Shown here piece by piece: positions 25,394 to 33,136 of a DNA stretch of 44,824 nt. The notes below the pieces were generated by a model that had not been told where the DNA came from, searched no databases, and saw only the letters and a list, made by a program, of their open reading frames with translations. This DNA is from an uncultured Flavobacteriaceae bacterium (GTDB lineage: Bacteria > Bacteroidota > Bacteroidia > Flavobacteriales > Flavobacteriaceae): NCBI GenBank assembly GCA_938018045.1, contig CALIIP010000017.1, positions 1 to 44,824 of the forward strand, in the 5' to 3' direction. The position numbers and the translations under genes were made by a program. The first letter of the stretch is position 1. Each line of letters opens with the position of its first letter.

Positions 25394-27598
25394 ATGGTAA
25401 AAGAGAATAAAATAAAAACATTTACAACTGCACTACCAAAAAATATATTTTCTGGGTTTGTAGTCTCTCTTATTGCATTACCATTAGGTTTAGGCTTAGC
25501 AATTGCTTCTGGCGCACCTCCAATTTCAGGAATTATTTCTGCTATTATTGGTGGGATTTTAGTGTCAATTCTTGGAGGATCAAATGTAACTATCACAGGA
25601 CCAGGAAATGGACTCGTTGTTGTTGTTTTATCAGCAATTACAGTTCTTGGAAGTGGTGATATGCAACAAGGCTTTCTTTATACACTCGCAGCAATAGTGA
25701 TTTCAGGCGTTTTAATGGTTATTCTTGGCTTTTTGAGAATGGGAACTTTAGGAGATTATTTCCCTTCATCAGCAATACAAGGAATGCTAGCAGCAATTGG
25801 AATCGGAATTCTAGCCAAACAATTTCATCTAATGCTAGGAAACATAGATGCAAAAGGAAGTATCATAGAGTTGCTTATTCAAATTCCCCAAGGAATAATG
25901 GAACTTTTTTCTTCAAATAGTGAAAGCATACTTTATGCTGGAGGTGTTGGTGTTATTAGCCTTCTTATTATGATTTTTTATAGTAAGATAAGAAATAAAT
26001 TTTTCCAACTGATACCTGCGCCAATGTGGATAGTTGTATTGAGTGTTGGCTTATTTTACTATTTCGAATACTTTTCAAGTTCTCCATATCCTATAGATAG
26101 TACCTTACTTATAAATATTCCAAATGACATTTTTGGAAACCTTGCATCTCCAGATTTTGGTAAAGTTTGGAGTTTTGACTTTATAAATGTTGTTATAGCA
26201 CTTACATTAATTTCAAGTATAGAATCCTTACTTAGTATTAAAGCAGTAGATAAGCTAGATCCTTTAAAAAGAAGATCAAATGTAAATAAAGATCTAAAAG
26301 CCTTAGGATTTGCAACAGTTGTAAGTGGTTTTTTAGGCGGATTAAATGTTGTAACGGTAATTGCAAGGAGTTCTGTTAATGTCAATAATAACGGCTCAAA
26401 TAGATCTGCAAATTTCTTTCATTCAGTATTCTTAATCTTATTTATTTTACTATTTACTTCTGAATTGAGAAAAATACCTTTGCCTGCACTTGCTGCAATA
26501 TTGGTATATACAGGTTATAAATTGGCTTCTCCAGAAAATGTAAAGAAGATTTTTAAAATTGGAAAAGAACAATTAATCATATTCTTTGCGACACTTATAA
26601 TTACAATTTCAACAAGTCTAATAACTGGTATCATTTCTGGAATTATTGTAACACTTATAATTCATTCAATTATCAATAAGAGTTTTTCAATGTTTATTAG
26701 AAATATGTTGAAACCAAATGTGTTGATGTTCAAAGAGAATGAATCTGATAATAATTATTATGTGAGTATCAAAAACTATTGTACGTTTTTAAATTACAAT
26801 AAATTGAAGTCTAAACTTGATCAAATACCTGAAGACAAAGACGTTATAGTCGATTTCTCAATGTGCGATTTTGTTGACCATTCGGTAATGGAAAACATGA
26901 ATAACTATTTAGAAACCTTTAAAAGAAAAGGCGGAAACTTTGAAATTATAGGTTTAGATAACCATGGTACAGATAGTGAACATCCATTTGCACTGAGGAG
27001 ATTAATACCTTTTAAAAATATTTTAAGCAATCAAAATTTTACAAAAAGACAAAATTCTCTTTTAAGCATTAGCAAAGAATTAGATTGGAATTTTACAGCA
27101 AAGCAAACAGAGATTGAAAGTCTTTCTGATTTTGGATATTTTAAGACAAGGAAAATAAAATCAATCACAAATATCCTTTCAAATAGCGATAAATGCAGAA
27201 TATTTGATATAGCATTTTCGGAAGGTGAACTCATTGCAAAACAAGTAATTAGAGCAACAATGTTTTATATAAAACTAGATGATGCTATTCCAGAATTTAC
27301 TTTAGATAAAGAAGGGATTTTTGAATATATATATCATTTTACAAGTTTTGAAGATATTGACTTTGAAGAGTATCCAGATTTTTCAAAACGTTTTTATTTA
27401 GCAGGGAAAGATGAAAATGCAATACGGAAATTGTTTTCTCACAAACTCATTTTATTTTTTGAAAGTAATCCTTATTATCATATTGAATCGAATGAAAAAG
27501 CCTTGCTAATTGTAGGTAAAGAAAGGCTTGCAAGTGTAAAGGAAACTAAATCTCTTGTTGATTTCGGTATGAGGTTGCAGAAAATTATATCTAAATAA
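25394..27598 (+). CDS. SulP/SLC26 anion transporter with STAS and extra C-terminal domain
   Basis: A 734-residue inner-membrane transporter. Residues ~10-430 hold about a dozen helices with SulP features (GFVVSLIALPLGLGLAIASGAPP, then GGSNVTITGPGNGLVVVV). Residues ~440-530 are a STAS domain (VIVDFSMCDFVDHSVMENM). Residues ~535-734 are an extra soluble domain not normally found in SulP proteins, containing FDIAFSEGELIAKQVIRATM and EEYPDFSKRFYLAGKDENAI. Likely substrates are bicarbonate, sulfate or another anion; the sequence does not say which. The gene lies between a universal stress protein (three bases upstream) and a DUF4268 gene (six bases downstream) in one operon. Confidence 0.9.
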   Translation: MVKENKIKTFTTALPKNIFSGFVVSLIALPLGLGLAIASGAPPISGIISAIIGGILVSILGGSNVTITGPGNGLVVVVLSAITVLGSGDMQQGFLYTLAAIVISGVLMVILGFLRMGTLGDYFPSSAIQGMLAAIGIGILAKQFHLMLGNIDAKGSIIELLIQIPQGIMELFSSNSESILYAGGVGVISLLIMIFYSKIRNKFFQLIPAPMWIVVLSVGLFYYFEYFSSSPYPIDSTLLINIPNDIFGNLASPDFGKVWSFDFINVVIALTLISSIESLLSIKAVDKLDPLKRRSNVNKDLKALGFATVVSGFLGGLNVVTVIARSSVNVNNNGSNRSANFFHSVFLILFILLFTSELRKIPLPALAAILVYTGYKLASPENVKKIFKIGKEQLIIFFATLIITISTSLITGIISGIIVTLIIHSIINKSFSMFIRNMLKPNVLMFKENESDNNYYVSIKNYCTFLNYNKLKSKLDQIPEDKDVIVDFSMCDFVDHSVMENMNNYLETFKRKGGNFEIIGLDNHGTDSEHPFALRRLIPFKNILSNQNFTKRQNSLLSISKELDWNFTAKQTEIESLSDFGYFKTRKIKSITNILSNSDKCRIFDIAFSEGELIAKQVIRATMFYIKLDDAIPEFTLDKEGIFEYIYHFTSFEDIDFEEYPDFSKRFYLAGKDENAIRKLFSHKLILFFESNPYYHIESNEKALLIVGKERLASVKETKSLVDFGMRLQKIISK

Positions 27599-27604
27599 TT
27601 ATTA

Positions 27605-28042
27605 ATGTTTAGCAAAGAAGAATCTACAAAATTGAGAAAAGAGTTTTGGATAAGTTTTGGGAAGTCTTTTCCAAGAAAATGGATTTTGTACAACACAAAG
27701 GTCAAAGGATTCAGTTTTAAGTTTGTTGCTGACAGAAAAAAAGCAATGATTGCTCTCGACTTTGAACACATTGATGAAATTGCTAATGAATTACTTTACG
27801 ACCAAATGCTTTCTCTAAAGAAAATTCTAACTACTGATTATCTTCCAGAAGTAATTTACGACAATGATTATCAGTTAGAAAGTGGTAAGATTATTCATAG
27901 AATTTACGTGCTTCATGAAGAGAAATTTAGTATCCATAATAAAAATACATGGCGAGCATGTTATGAATTCTTTGTAAAAGAAATGAATCAATTCGAACTT
28001 TTCTTTACTGAATATGAAGATATTATAAAACAATCTATATAA
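27605..28042 (+). CDS. DUF4268 domain-containing protein
   Basis: A 145-residue soluble protein of the DUF4268 family. Recognised by FSKEESTKLRKEFWISFGKS and PRKWILYNTKVKGFSFKFVAD near the N-terminus, followed by an alternating strand/helix pattern. Function is unknown; DUF4268 domains elsewhere are sometimes linked to nuclease-like proteins, but no catalytic residues can be pointed to here. It begins six bases after the SulP stop and is the last gene of that operon; a bidirectional hairpin lies about 70 bases downstream. Confidence 0.85.
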   Translation: MFSKEESTKLRKEFWISFGKSFPRKWILYNTKVKGFSFKFVADRKKAMIALDFEHIDEIANELLYDQMLSLKKILTTDYLPEVIYDNDYQLESGKIIHRIYVLHEEKFSIHNKNTWRACYEFFVKEMNQFELFFTEYEDIIKQSI

Positions 28043-28043
28043 A

Positions 28044-28103
28044 TCCTGCAAGGCAGGAACCTAATTATGAAAATGAATTCCGAATCACTACGCAGAATGA
28101 CAA
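28044..28103. repeat. Degenerate REP-like extragenic element
   Basis: A short hairpin, TCCTGC-AAG-GCAGGA (28044-28058), then at 28075-28103 a run ending CGCAGAATGACAA. This resembles the right arm of the better-preserved element at 38884-38955 (GCGGAATGACAA) and the one at 31626-31646 (CTCAGAATGACA). It is interpreted as a decayed copy of the same family. Confidence 0.4.
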
Positions 28104-28110
28104 CTAATAA

Positions 28111-28145
28111 AAAAGGCTATTAGTAATAAATACTAATAACCTTTT
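28111..28145. terminator. Bidirectional terminator between DUF4268 and DUF4870 genes
   Basis: Fifteen-base arms AAAAGGCTATTAGTA and TACTAATAACCTTTT with one mismatch and an ATAAA loop. A-runs and T-runs flank both sides, suiting the convergent genes around it. Confidence 0.8.
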
Positions 28146-28169
28146 AATTCAAATAATTCTTTCTATTTC

Positions 28170-28508
28170 CTATTTAATAAATTCTATAGAAAAAGGATAG
28201 TTTGGTTCTTGATCATTATTTACTTTGATAGCATTCATTATCGGGAATATAAAGTAAAACACTCCGATTACTACAAATCCTAGCAATCCTAATCCGAAGA
28301 ATAAAATCATCGGTACACAAAGAATTAAATATAAAAACATTGAAATTCTAAAGTTTAATATTGATTTCCCTTGCTCATCCATTTCTGCTACTTTATCTCT
28401 ATTTGTTAGCCAAATTACTAACGGAACGATAAATCCTCCGATTCCTGTTACATAATCTAATAATTGACTTAAATGTGTAAATACGAGTAATTGTTTATTT
28501 TCTTTCAT
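28170..28508 (-). CDS. DUF4870 domain-containing membrane protein
   Basis: A 112-residue inner-membrane protein with three hydrophobic helices. DUF4870 features: HLSQLLDYVTGIGGFIVPLV, then IWLTNRDKVAEMDEQGKSILNFRISM, where the conserved acidic/QGK loop joins two helices, and a C-terminal GLLGFVVIGVFYFIFPIM helix. Function is unknown; members are widespread small membrane proteins, related to Tic20-like folds. The open frame extends 22 codons upstream, but that stretch (starting MTVTKMVF) does not resemble the family, so the ATG at 28508 (MKENKQLLVF) is the likely start. It is divergent from mnmE. Confidence 0.88.
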   Translation of the reverse strand: MKENKQLLVFTHLSQLLDYVTGIGGFIVPLVIWLTNRDKVAEMDEQGKSILNFRISMFLYLILCVPMILFFGLGLLGFVVIGVFYFIFPIMNAIKVNNDQEPNYPFSIEFIK

Positions 28509-28600
28509 AATTGATATGGTTTTAGTTGGTTGTATACTAATTAGACGAACAAATACCATTTTTGTTACAGTCATTGGCGTAGCGTGAAAAAAATTGGATG

Positions 28601-28608
28601 TATATTTG
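28601..28608 (+). promoter_or_regulatory. -7 promoter element of mnmE
   Basis: TATATTTG matches TAnnTTTG exactly. It lies inside the longest open frame (GTG 28584), which argues that translation starts downstream, at TTG 28626. Confidence 0.55.
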
Positions 28609-28625
28609 CACTAAATTCAGTTAAA

Positions 28626-30005
28626 TTGGAATATATAGAAGATACAATTATCGCTTTAGCAACACCTTCAGGAATGGGTGCAATTGCTGTTATTCGTCTT
28701 TCTGGAAATGAAGCAATCAACATTGTTGCAAAACATTTTCAATCAAGATATGGTAATAAGGATTTATCCAACGTAAAATCTCATACAATTCATTTAGGAT
28801 CTATAATCGATGATAATAGAGTAATTGATGAAGTTTTGGTGTCAGTTTTCAAGAACCCTCACTCCTACACTGGTGAAAATGTTGTTGAAATTAATTGTCA
28901 TGGCTCTATTTATATTCAGCAAGAAATCATTCAATTATTCTTACGAAATGGCTGCAGAACAGCAACTAATGGAGAATATACGTTACGTGCATTTACCAAC
29001 GGTAAATTAGACCTTACGCAAGCCGAGGCAGTTGCAGATTTGATAGCATCAGATTCTAAGGCTTCACATCAAATTGCATTACAGCAAATGCGAGGAGGAT
29101 TTTCATCAGAAATTGAATTTTTACGTCAAGAATTGTTAAACTTTGCTAGTTTAATAGAGTTAGAACTAGATTTTTCTGAAGAAGATGTTGAATTTGCGGA
29201 TAGAAAAGAGTTTAAGCGTTTGGTTGATAAACTATCAACAGTTTTAAAACGATTGATTGATTCTTTCGCTATAGGAAATGTATTTAAAAACGGAATTCCT
29301 GTTGCTATTGTTGGCGAACCAAATGTTGGAAAATCAACTTTATTGAATGCTTTGTTGAATGAAGAAAAGGCCATTGTTTCTGATATTGCTGGAACAACTC
29401 GTGATGCAATAGAAGATGAAATTGTGATTGATGGTGTTACTTTCCGCTTTATAGATACTGCAGGAATAAGAGATACGAAAGATGTGATTGAAAACATCGG
29501 AATTAAAAAAACCTATGAAAATATAGAAAAGGCTCAACTTGTATTGTCTTTGATTGATAGTGAAAAAGTTAAAAATGAAGCTATAAATTCTGCATTAGAA
29601 AAAAAATATCCGAATAAAAAAATAGTAACTGTAATCAATAAGATTGATTTACTTACTGATAATCAGATTACAGCGTTAAAGTCTAATAGTCAAGATGCTA
29701 TTTTAATTTCTTCAAAAGAAAAATCAGGAATTACAATGCTAAAAAAACAACTTACAGATTTAGTAAACATTGGAGCATTGAGTAACAATCAAAATATTGT
29801 GAGTAACAGTCGTCATTTTGAAGCGTTGACAAATGCTTTAAAATCAATCAAAGAAGTTGAGAAAGGAATGGATGTTAATATTAGTTCAGACCTTATTGCA
29901 ATTGATATCCGTCAAGCATTATTTCATTTAGGGGAGATTACAGGAGAAGTTACAACTGATGATTTATTGGGTAATATCTTTGCTAATTTTTGTATTGGAA
30001 AATAA
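28626..30005 (+). CDS. mnmE: tRNA uridine-5-carboxymethylaminomethyl modification GTPase
   Basis: With MnmG, modifies U34 of tRNAs reading two-codon boxes. With a TTG start at 28626 the protein has 459 residues beginning (M)EYIEDTIIALATPSGMGAIAVIRLSG, matching the family's usual N-terminus and length. A longer GTG start at 28584 would place a promoter element inside the gene. N-terminal formyl-THF-binding domain; helical domain; G domain from ~215 with GEPNVGKSTLLNAL, GTTRD, DTAG and NKID. The C-terminal FCIGK with its conserved Cys is intact. One base separates its stop from a 49-residue basic protein, followed by rlmF, giving a translation-related operon. Confidence 0.95.
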   Translation: MEYIEDTIIALATPSGMGAIAVIRLSGNEAINIVAKHFQSRYGNKDLSNVKSHTIHLGSIIDDNRVIDEVLVSVFKNPHSYTGENVVEINCHGSIYIQQEIIQLFLRNGCRTATNGEYTLRAFTNGKLDLTQAEAVADLIASDSKASHQIALQQMRGGFSSEIEFLRQELLNFASLIELELDFSEEDVEFADRKEFKRLVDKLSTVLKRLIDSFAIGNVFKNGIPVAIVGEPNVGKSTLLNALLNEEKAIVSDIAGTTRDAIEDEIVIDGVTFRFIDTAGIRDTKDVIENIGIKKTYENIEKAQLVLSLIDSEKVKNEAINSALEKKYPNKKIVTVINKIDLLTDNQITALKSNSQDAILISSKEKSGITMLKKQLTDLVNIGALSNNQNIVSNSRHFEALTNALKSIKEVEKGMDVNISSDLIAIDIRQALFHLGEITGEVTTDDLLGNIFANFCIGK

Positions 30006-30006
30006 G

Positions 30007-30156
30007 ATGCCGAAAAAAGGAAAGGAAAAAAATACTAAGAATAAAGAAAAGCATCGTAAATTGATGGCGAGAAAGAAAAATAAAGAAAAACAACAAAAAG
30101 AAGAAACAAAACAACGCCTAAAAAACTTAAACCAAAAAATAAATGCACAAAAATAA
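30007..30156 (+). CDS. Small lysine-rich basic protein between mnmE and rlmF
   Basis: A 49-residue open frame starting ATG at 30007, one base after the mnmE stop. It is dominated by Lys (MPKKGKEKNTKNKEKH, MARKKNKEKQQKEE) and ends NQKINAQK. Its last 14 bases overlap the start of rlmF in another frame, so the three genes are probably translationally coupled. The tight packing between two RNA-modification genes suggests a real gene. The charge pattern would suit RNA or ribosome binding, but no family is recognised and that role is inference. Confidence 0.6.
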   Translation: MPKKGKEKNTKNKEKHRKLMARKKNKEKQQKEETKQRLKNLNQKINAQK

Positions 30157-31039
30157 TTTTCATATTGAAGAATATGATTTCCCTAAATTATCTAAAGCTT
30201 ATCCTCCTTTAAATGAGTATTTATTTAAAAACGAACATGGTGTAAAAACTGTAAATTTTGGGTTTCCAAAAGCCGTTAAAGCTGTAAATACAGCATTGTT
30301 AATGTTTTATTATAACATTAAGTTCTGGCAATTTTCTGATTTAAACTTGTGTCCTCCTATTCCAAATCGATCAGATTACATTCACTATTTAAATGATATT
30401 TTAGAGTATGACTTTGTTACAAAAAATATTACAATCTTAGATATTGGAGTTGGTGCGACTTGTATTTATCCAATTCTTGGGAATGCAATTTATAATTGGA
30501 AATTTGTAGGTGCAGATATTGACAATGACTCTATATACAGTTCGCAAAAAATTATTGACAAAAATAATTTAAAGGATGACATTAAGTTACGATTTCAACC
30601 AAACAAAGAAAATATTCTCGACGGTATTTTTAAAGAAGATGACTATTTTGATGCATGCATGTGCAATCCTCCTTTTTATAAATCTGAACAAGATGCAGCT
30701 GAAGCAAACAATAGAAAACTAAAGGGTTTAGGCATCAAAAATGAAGGGAGAAATTTTAGTGGAAATTCGAACGAGTTATGGTACGAAGGAGGTGAAAAAG
30801 CCTTTCTACACAATTATCTATACCAAAGTTCAAAATATAAAACACAGTGCTATTGGTTCACTTCATTGGTTTCCAAAAAAGAAAATGTACAAAGTATGTA
30901 TGATTCTTTAAACAAGTTGAATGTAACTGAAATTAAAACACTTGAAATGACTCAAGGGCACAAAACAAGTAGGATTGTCGCTTGGACATTCCTCACAAGC
31001 AAAGAGCGCGAAAAATGGGCTTTAAAATCTTTAAAGTAA
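30143..31039 (+). CDS. rlmF: 23S rRNA (adenine(1618)-N6)-methyltransferase
   Basis: A 298-residue SAM-dependent enzyme that methylates N6 of A1618 in 23S rRNA. The SAM-binding region reads ILDIGVGATCIYPILGN (~98) and the N6-adenine catalytic motif is CNPPFYKS (~172-179). Further RlmF-typical segments are AAEANNRKLKGLG, NFSGNSNELWYEGGEKAFL and QGHKTSRIVAWTF. The length fits the family. The start overlaps the preceding small basic gene by 14 bases, and the gene closes the mnmE operon before a short palindromic terminator. Confidence 0.95.
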   Translation: MHKNNFHIEEYDFPKLSKAYPPLNEYLFKNEHGVKTVNFGFPKAVKAVNTALLMFYYNIKFWQFSDLNLCPPIPNRSDYIHYLNDILEYDFVTKNITILDIGVGATCIYPILGNAIYNWKFVGADIDNDSIYSSQKIIDKNNLKDDIKLRFQPNKENILDGIFKEDDYFDACMCNPPFYKSEQDAAEANNRKLKGLGIKNEGRNFSGNSNELWYEGGEKAFLHNYLYQSSKYKTQCYWFTSLVSKKENVQSMYDSLNKLNVTEIKTLEMTQGHKTSRIVAWTFLTSKEREKWALKSLK

Positions 31040-31049
31040 ATTTCAAACG

Positions 31050-31066
31050 AGGACTAGTCCTTTTTT
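31050..31066 (+). terminator. Probable terminator after rlmF
   Basis: Perfect 12-base palindrome AGGACTAGTCCT followed by a T-run to 31066. The stem is short (4-5 bp), so termination may be weak. Confidence 0.45.
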
Positions 31067-31080
31067 CAACTCCTATATTC

Positions 31081-31111
31081 TTTGAATAACTTCTATATAT
31101 TGTGATGTTTG
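31081..31111 (+). promoter_or_regulatory. Probable promoter of the DUF1573 gene
   Basis: TTTG at 31081-31084, 19 bases, then GATGTTTG at 31104-31111. The -7 has one mismatch (G for T) but the -33 and spacing are good. Confidence 0.45.
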
Positions 31112-31139
31112 CAGCAGTTAAACTAAAAACAATCAAATT

Positions 31140-31565
31140 ATGAAGAATTTATTATTTACTGCAATTTTATTTATGACTACAATCGCAATCGCTCAAGAAA
31201 CTACAAGTACAAATGCTGGTATTTTTGATTTTGAAACTGAGGTAATCGATTACGGAAAAATCAGCCAAGATACTGATGGAAATCGTGTGTTTACGTTTAA
31301 AAATATTGGGAATAGTCCAATAGTAATTGCAAGTATTAAAGGAAGTTGTGGATGTACTGTAGCAACTAAACCTAGCGAACCAATTATGCCTGGAAAAACT
31401 GGAGAAATTGGTATAAAATACGCAACAAATAGAGTCGGCGGATTTTCTAAAACAGTCACAATCACTTCAAATGCAAGCGAAAGCAGAAAAGTATTGAGAA
31501 TCAAAGGAATTGTTTTAAAACTAGAAGAAGCAACCAATAAAAGTGCTGTATCTGTAACAAAATAA
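31140..31565 (+). CDS. Exported DUF1573 domain protein
   Basis: A 141-residue protein with a signal peptide (residues 1-18, IAIAQE) and one DUF1573 domain, an immunoglobulin-like (ASH/MSP-like) fold common in Bacteroidota. Visible features are FDFETEVIDYGKISQDTDGNRVFTFKNIG and the GSCGCTVA motif with two cysteines (about residues 77-79), then PIMPGKTGEIGIKY. It is probably periplasmic or surface-associated and binding, not enzymatic; partners are unknown. A REP-like palindrome with a T-run follows and probably terminates transcription. Confidence 0.9.
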   Translation: MKNLLFTAILFMTTIAIAQETTSTNAGIFDFETEVIDYGKISQDTDGNRVFTFKNIGNSPIVIASIKGSCGCTVATKPSEPIMPGKTGEIGIKYATNRVGGFSKTVTITSNASESRKVLRIKGIVLKLEEATNKSAVSVTK

Positions 31566-31583
31566 GAATCTAATATCTTATAG

Positions 31584-31652
31584 TGTCATTCTGAATGAAG
31601 TTGAAAAAGTCTGAATTAAAGATTCTTCGTTTCACTCAGAATGACATTTTTT
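31584..31652. repeat. REP-like imperfect palindrome, also a likely terminator
   Basis: Left arm TGTCATTCTGAATGAAGTTGA (31584-31604) pairs with right arm TTCGTTTCACTCAGAATGACA (31626-31646) with a few mismatches around a ~21-base loop. A T-run to 31652 makes it a plausible terminator for the DUF1573 gene. The TGTCATTCTGA end matches the element at 38884-38955. Confidence 0.65.
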
Positions 31653-31660
31653 ATTTTGAC

Positions 31661-31668
31661 TATATTTG
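31661..31668 (+). promoter_or_regulatory. -7 promoter element of the LuxR-type regulator
   Basis: TATATTTG matches TAnnTTTG and lies 17 bases before the ATG at 31686. Confidence 0.6.
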
Positions 31669-31685
31669 TCTTGTAATTTATCTAA

Positions 31686-32723
31686 ATGACTAAACACTTC
31701 TACCATTTATTTTTCTTTCTTTCTGCTTTAAGTTTACAAGCACAATTTGAATTCTCAGGAACTGCGAGTGAAGAATTTATCAATTCTTCGGTTTACCTTA
31801 CTTCTATTGACGATTATAATAAAAGTACCTTATTTCTTACCGAACAAATTATTCAACAAAGTGAAATAGATAGTTTAGGTAATTTTGTTTTTAAAGGTGA
31901 TTTCTTATCAGAAAAGAACAAGTTTTATAAGATTTATATTGACAAGTGTAATGAAAGTGTTGGTGATTACAATCATTTATTAAACCATTGTGACGATAGT
32001 AATTTCATTATTTTTATTGCAAATAATGATGACAAAATACATTTTCCGTTAAACAGTTTTTCACAGATGTTTTGTGATTTAAAATATAGTAGAAAACAGA
32101 ATATTGCTATACATCAAATTGATTCTATTCAAGAGACATTATTAACACCCTTACACGATTCTAAAAGTGATGCGCAGCGTAAGATACTTTATAACAATTA
32201 CTTTGAAAAACTACAAGAATATAGTAAATCGTTTGATGAGCCACTTGCAGAACTCTATGCTTATCATTTATATTCTGATGCAAAATCATTTAGCAGATCA
32301 TACTATTTAGAAGATTTAGAAACCTCTGAATATTATAATACTTTATTAAAAAAATTAAAATCAAAATATCCAAAATCTCAATATACAAGGCAGTTTAAAG
32401 AAGATTTAAAAAGAGATTCTATAAATTTTAGTGAAGATTATTTTGACTTAAAAACAATGCTTTTAGGAGCGCTATTACTTCTTTCTTTAGTCGTTAATTT
32501 TATATTAATTCGTAGAAAAAAAGAAAAGAAAACATTTGTAGATTATAAAACTGTATTATCTCCTCAAGAGCAAAAAGTGTTTAATTTGATGAATGAAAAA
32601 CTAACAAATAAAGAAATTGGCGAACAATTATTTATCAGTTTGAGTACAGTAAAAACTCATATAAATAATATCTACTCTAAACTTTCAATTTCTTCAAGAA
32701 AGGATATTCATCATTACTTTTGA
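31686..32723 (+). CDS. Membrane-anchored LuxR-type (HTH) transcriptional regulator
   Basis: A 345-residue one-component regulator. Residues 1-20 are a signal peptide (SALSLQAQ). Residues ~21-255 would be periplasmic, with a strand-rich start (FEFSGTASEEFINSSVYLTS) resembling DUF4369-like sensor domains, then a helical region. One membrane helix lies at ~257-275 (MLLGALLLLSLVVNFILI) followed by a basic stop-transfer RRKKEKK. Residues ~290-345 are a LuxR helix-turn-helix (LSPQEQKVFNLMNEKLTNKE, then SLSTVKTHINNIYSKL). It would couple an envelope signal to transcription without a kinase. The target is unknown. Its stop overlaps the stop of the convergent truncated haemoglobin gene by 10 bases. 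Confidence 0.88.
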   Translation: MTKHFYHLFFFLSALSLQAQFEFSGTASEEFINSSVYLTSIDDYNKSTLFLTEQIIQQSEIDSLGNFVFKGDFLSEKNKFYKIYIDKCNESVGDYNHLLNHCDDSNFIIFIANNDDKIHFPLNSFSQMFCDLKYSRKQNIAIHQIDSIQETLLTPLHDSKSDAQRKILYNNYFEKLQEYSKSFDEPLAELYAYHLYSDAKSFSRSYYLEDLETSEYYNTLLKKLKSKYPKSQYTRQFKEDLKRDSINFSEDYFDLKTMLLGALLLLSLVVNFILIRRKKEKKTFVDYKTVLSPQEQKVFNLMNEKLTNKEIGEQLFISLSTVKTHINNIYSKLSISSRKDIHHYF

Positions 32724-33094
32724 TAGACAGTTTTTAATTGGATTGATGTTGCAATTGAAATTGCACGAATTTTAATTTTAGTTGCCATTTCACCTTCAAA
32801 CAATTCATCTACAGTTGTTTTAAACAGCAACAACCAAGTATCAAAATTTGCGCTTTTTAGTGGCGCAATTTTATGAAGATTTACATGCTTTACCATAGGA
32901 TTTCCTTTATAACCTGACTTATGAAACAAGATTGTTTCCCAAAAATCATACATCTTTGGCAAGTGTGCTTCCCAATCTAATTGAGCAATATCATTGAAGA
33001 AGTAATTTAATTCATCAGTTTTCTGAACTTTATCATAAAAAGTATTTACTAATAGCATTATATCATCTCTGCTTTCAATATCTTTCATAGTCAT
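32714..33094 (-). CDS. Group III truncated haemoglobin
   Basis: A 126-residue single-domain globin of the group III (trHbP) class, which binds O2, NO or related ligands at a haem. Family features: VNTFYDKVQKTDELNYFFND, then HLPKMYDFWETILFHKSGYKGNP and MVKHVNLHKIAPL, which carries the proximal-His region, and FDTWLLLFKTTVDELFEG in the G helix. The ATG at 33094 or the one at 33088 could be used. A TATATTTG promoter element lies 10 bases upstream. The physiological role is unclear; NO or peroxide detoxification is often suggested for the class. Confidence 0.92.
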   Translation of the reverse strand: MTMKDIESRDDIMLLVNTFYDKVQKTDELNYFFNDIAQLDWEAHLPKMYDFWETILFHKSGYKGNPMVKHVNLHKIAPLKSANFDTWLLLFKTTVDELFEGEMATKIKIRAISIATSIQLKTVYQK

Positions 33095-33104
33095 TTAATT
33101 TAAT

Positions 33105-33112
33105 CAAATATA
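33105..33112 (-). promoter_or_regulatory. -7 promoter element of the truncated haemoglobin gene
   Basis: Reverse strand reads TATATTTG, an exact TAnnTTTG match, ten bases before the ATG at 33094. Confidence 0.55.
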
Positions 33113-33136
33113 AAAATGTAATGCCAAATTAATAAA

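Noticed and set aside
25255..25596. 113-codon reverse open frame across the USP/SulP junction
   Set aside because: Overlaps two well-supported genes and has no recognisable domain; Ile/Pro-rich complement of a hydrophobic coding region.
28170..28574. Longer version of the DUF4870 protein
   Set aside because: The 22 extra N-terminal residues do not resemble the family and a normal ATG follows at 28508.
29126..29497. 123-codon reverse open frame inside mnmE
   Set aside because: Lies within the G-domain coding region of mnmE and lacks any motif.
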